43,210 nucleotides of DNA from Mesorhizobium sp. (GTDB taxonomy: Bacteria > Pseudomonadota > Alphaproteobacteria > Rhizobiales > Rhizobiaceae): the NCBI GenBank assembly GCA_004020315.1, contig SAQG01000044.1, positions 1 through 43,210 on the forward strand, read 5' to 3'. The notes beneath the pieces are model-generated. The model was not told where the DNA came from and did not search any database. It was given only the letters and a program-made list of their open reading frames with translations. Made by a program: the position numbers and the translations under genes. Below are positions 43,142-43,210 of this stretch, piece after piece (position 1 is the stretch's first letter; each line of letters opens with the position of its first letter).

Positions 43142-43169
43142 CGCTGCGGTGTCTTGTGTCGTAAGCAGA

Positions 43170-43206
43170 TGAGTTGTCCGGATTAGGTAGCACGTGAGTT
43201 GTCCGG
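43170..43206. repeat. 12-base direct repeat at the right edge
   Basis: TGAGTTGTCCGG occurs at 43170-43181 and 43195-43206, a 25-base period. It may belong to the end of a neighbouring mobile element; the window stops too soon to tell. Confidence 0.4.
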
Positions 43207-43210
43207 TTTT

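Overview
The window looks like chromosomal DNA of a Mesorhizobium-like alphaproteobacterium (Hyphomicrobiales). The evidence is high GC, the block rpsB-tsf-pyrH-frr-uppS-cdsA-rseP-bamA-lpxD-fabZ-lpxA-lpxI-lpxB next to gltA and gltX, the ppiD-trpD-trpC-moaC-moeA-lexA block, paired DUF982 genes, LexA boxes of the GTTC-N7-GTTC type, and short palindromic repeats with 'AAATCGGAATCGATTTTC' cores. All identifications come from reading the sequence; no database search was run.

Region 1 (1-9.9 kb) is accessory and partly decayed. It opens with the C-terminal part of an RTX-type secreted protein. A compatible-solute/glycan cluster follows: a family 4 glycosyltransferase, a glycogen-debranching-type gene broken by a nonsense codon and a frameshift, otsA with an N-terminal membrane anchor, and otsB. 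A GGAAC-N16-CGTT promoter of the general stress sigma factor (EcfG/RpoE2) type precedes otsAB. Next comes the wreck of an efflux module: a frameshifted TetR gene, an intact palindromic operator, and an adaptor start fused out of frame to an ABC ATPase that has lost its Walker A. Two paralogous DUF982 genes bracket this 8 kb, and a fragment of a third lies beside the second.

Region 2 (9.9-23.9 kb) is mostly core: a DUF1697 gene, pyrG, an L,D-transpeptidase, secG and tpiA on the minus strand; then ppiD-trpD-trpC-moaC-moeA-lexA on the plus strand; then comEC converging on lexA with a 7-bp 3' overlap.

Region 3 (23.94-26.36 kb) is the most unusual. The divergent comEC/gltX promoter region is present twice as a perfect 73-bp direct repeat (85 bp with 3 mismatches). 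The two copies enclose about 2.3 kb of visibly more AT-rich DNA carrying a predicted multi-pass membrane protein of unknown function and a DUF2806-like gene broken by a frameshift. It reads as a recently acquired two-gene islet.

Region 4 (26.4-43.2 kb) is core: gltX and gltA (plus), then a long minus-strand run for lipid A synthesis (lpxB, lpxI, lpxA, fabZ, lpxD), outer-membrane assembly (bamA), regulated proteolysis (rseP), phospholipid and undecaprenyl-PP synthesis (cdsA, uppS) and translation (frr, pyrH, tsf, rpsB). An alphaproteobacterial-type promoter and a structured leader precede rpsB. The right edge has a 12-bp direct repeat that may belong to a neighbouring element.
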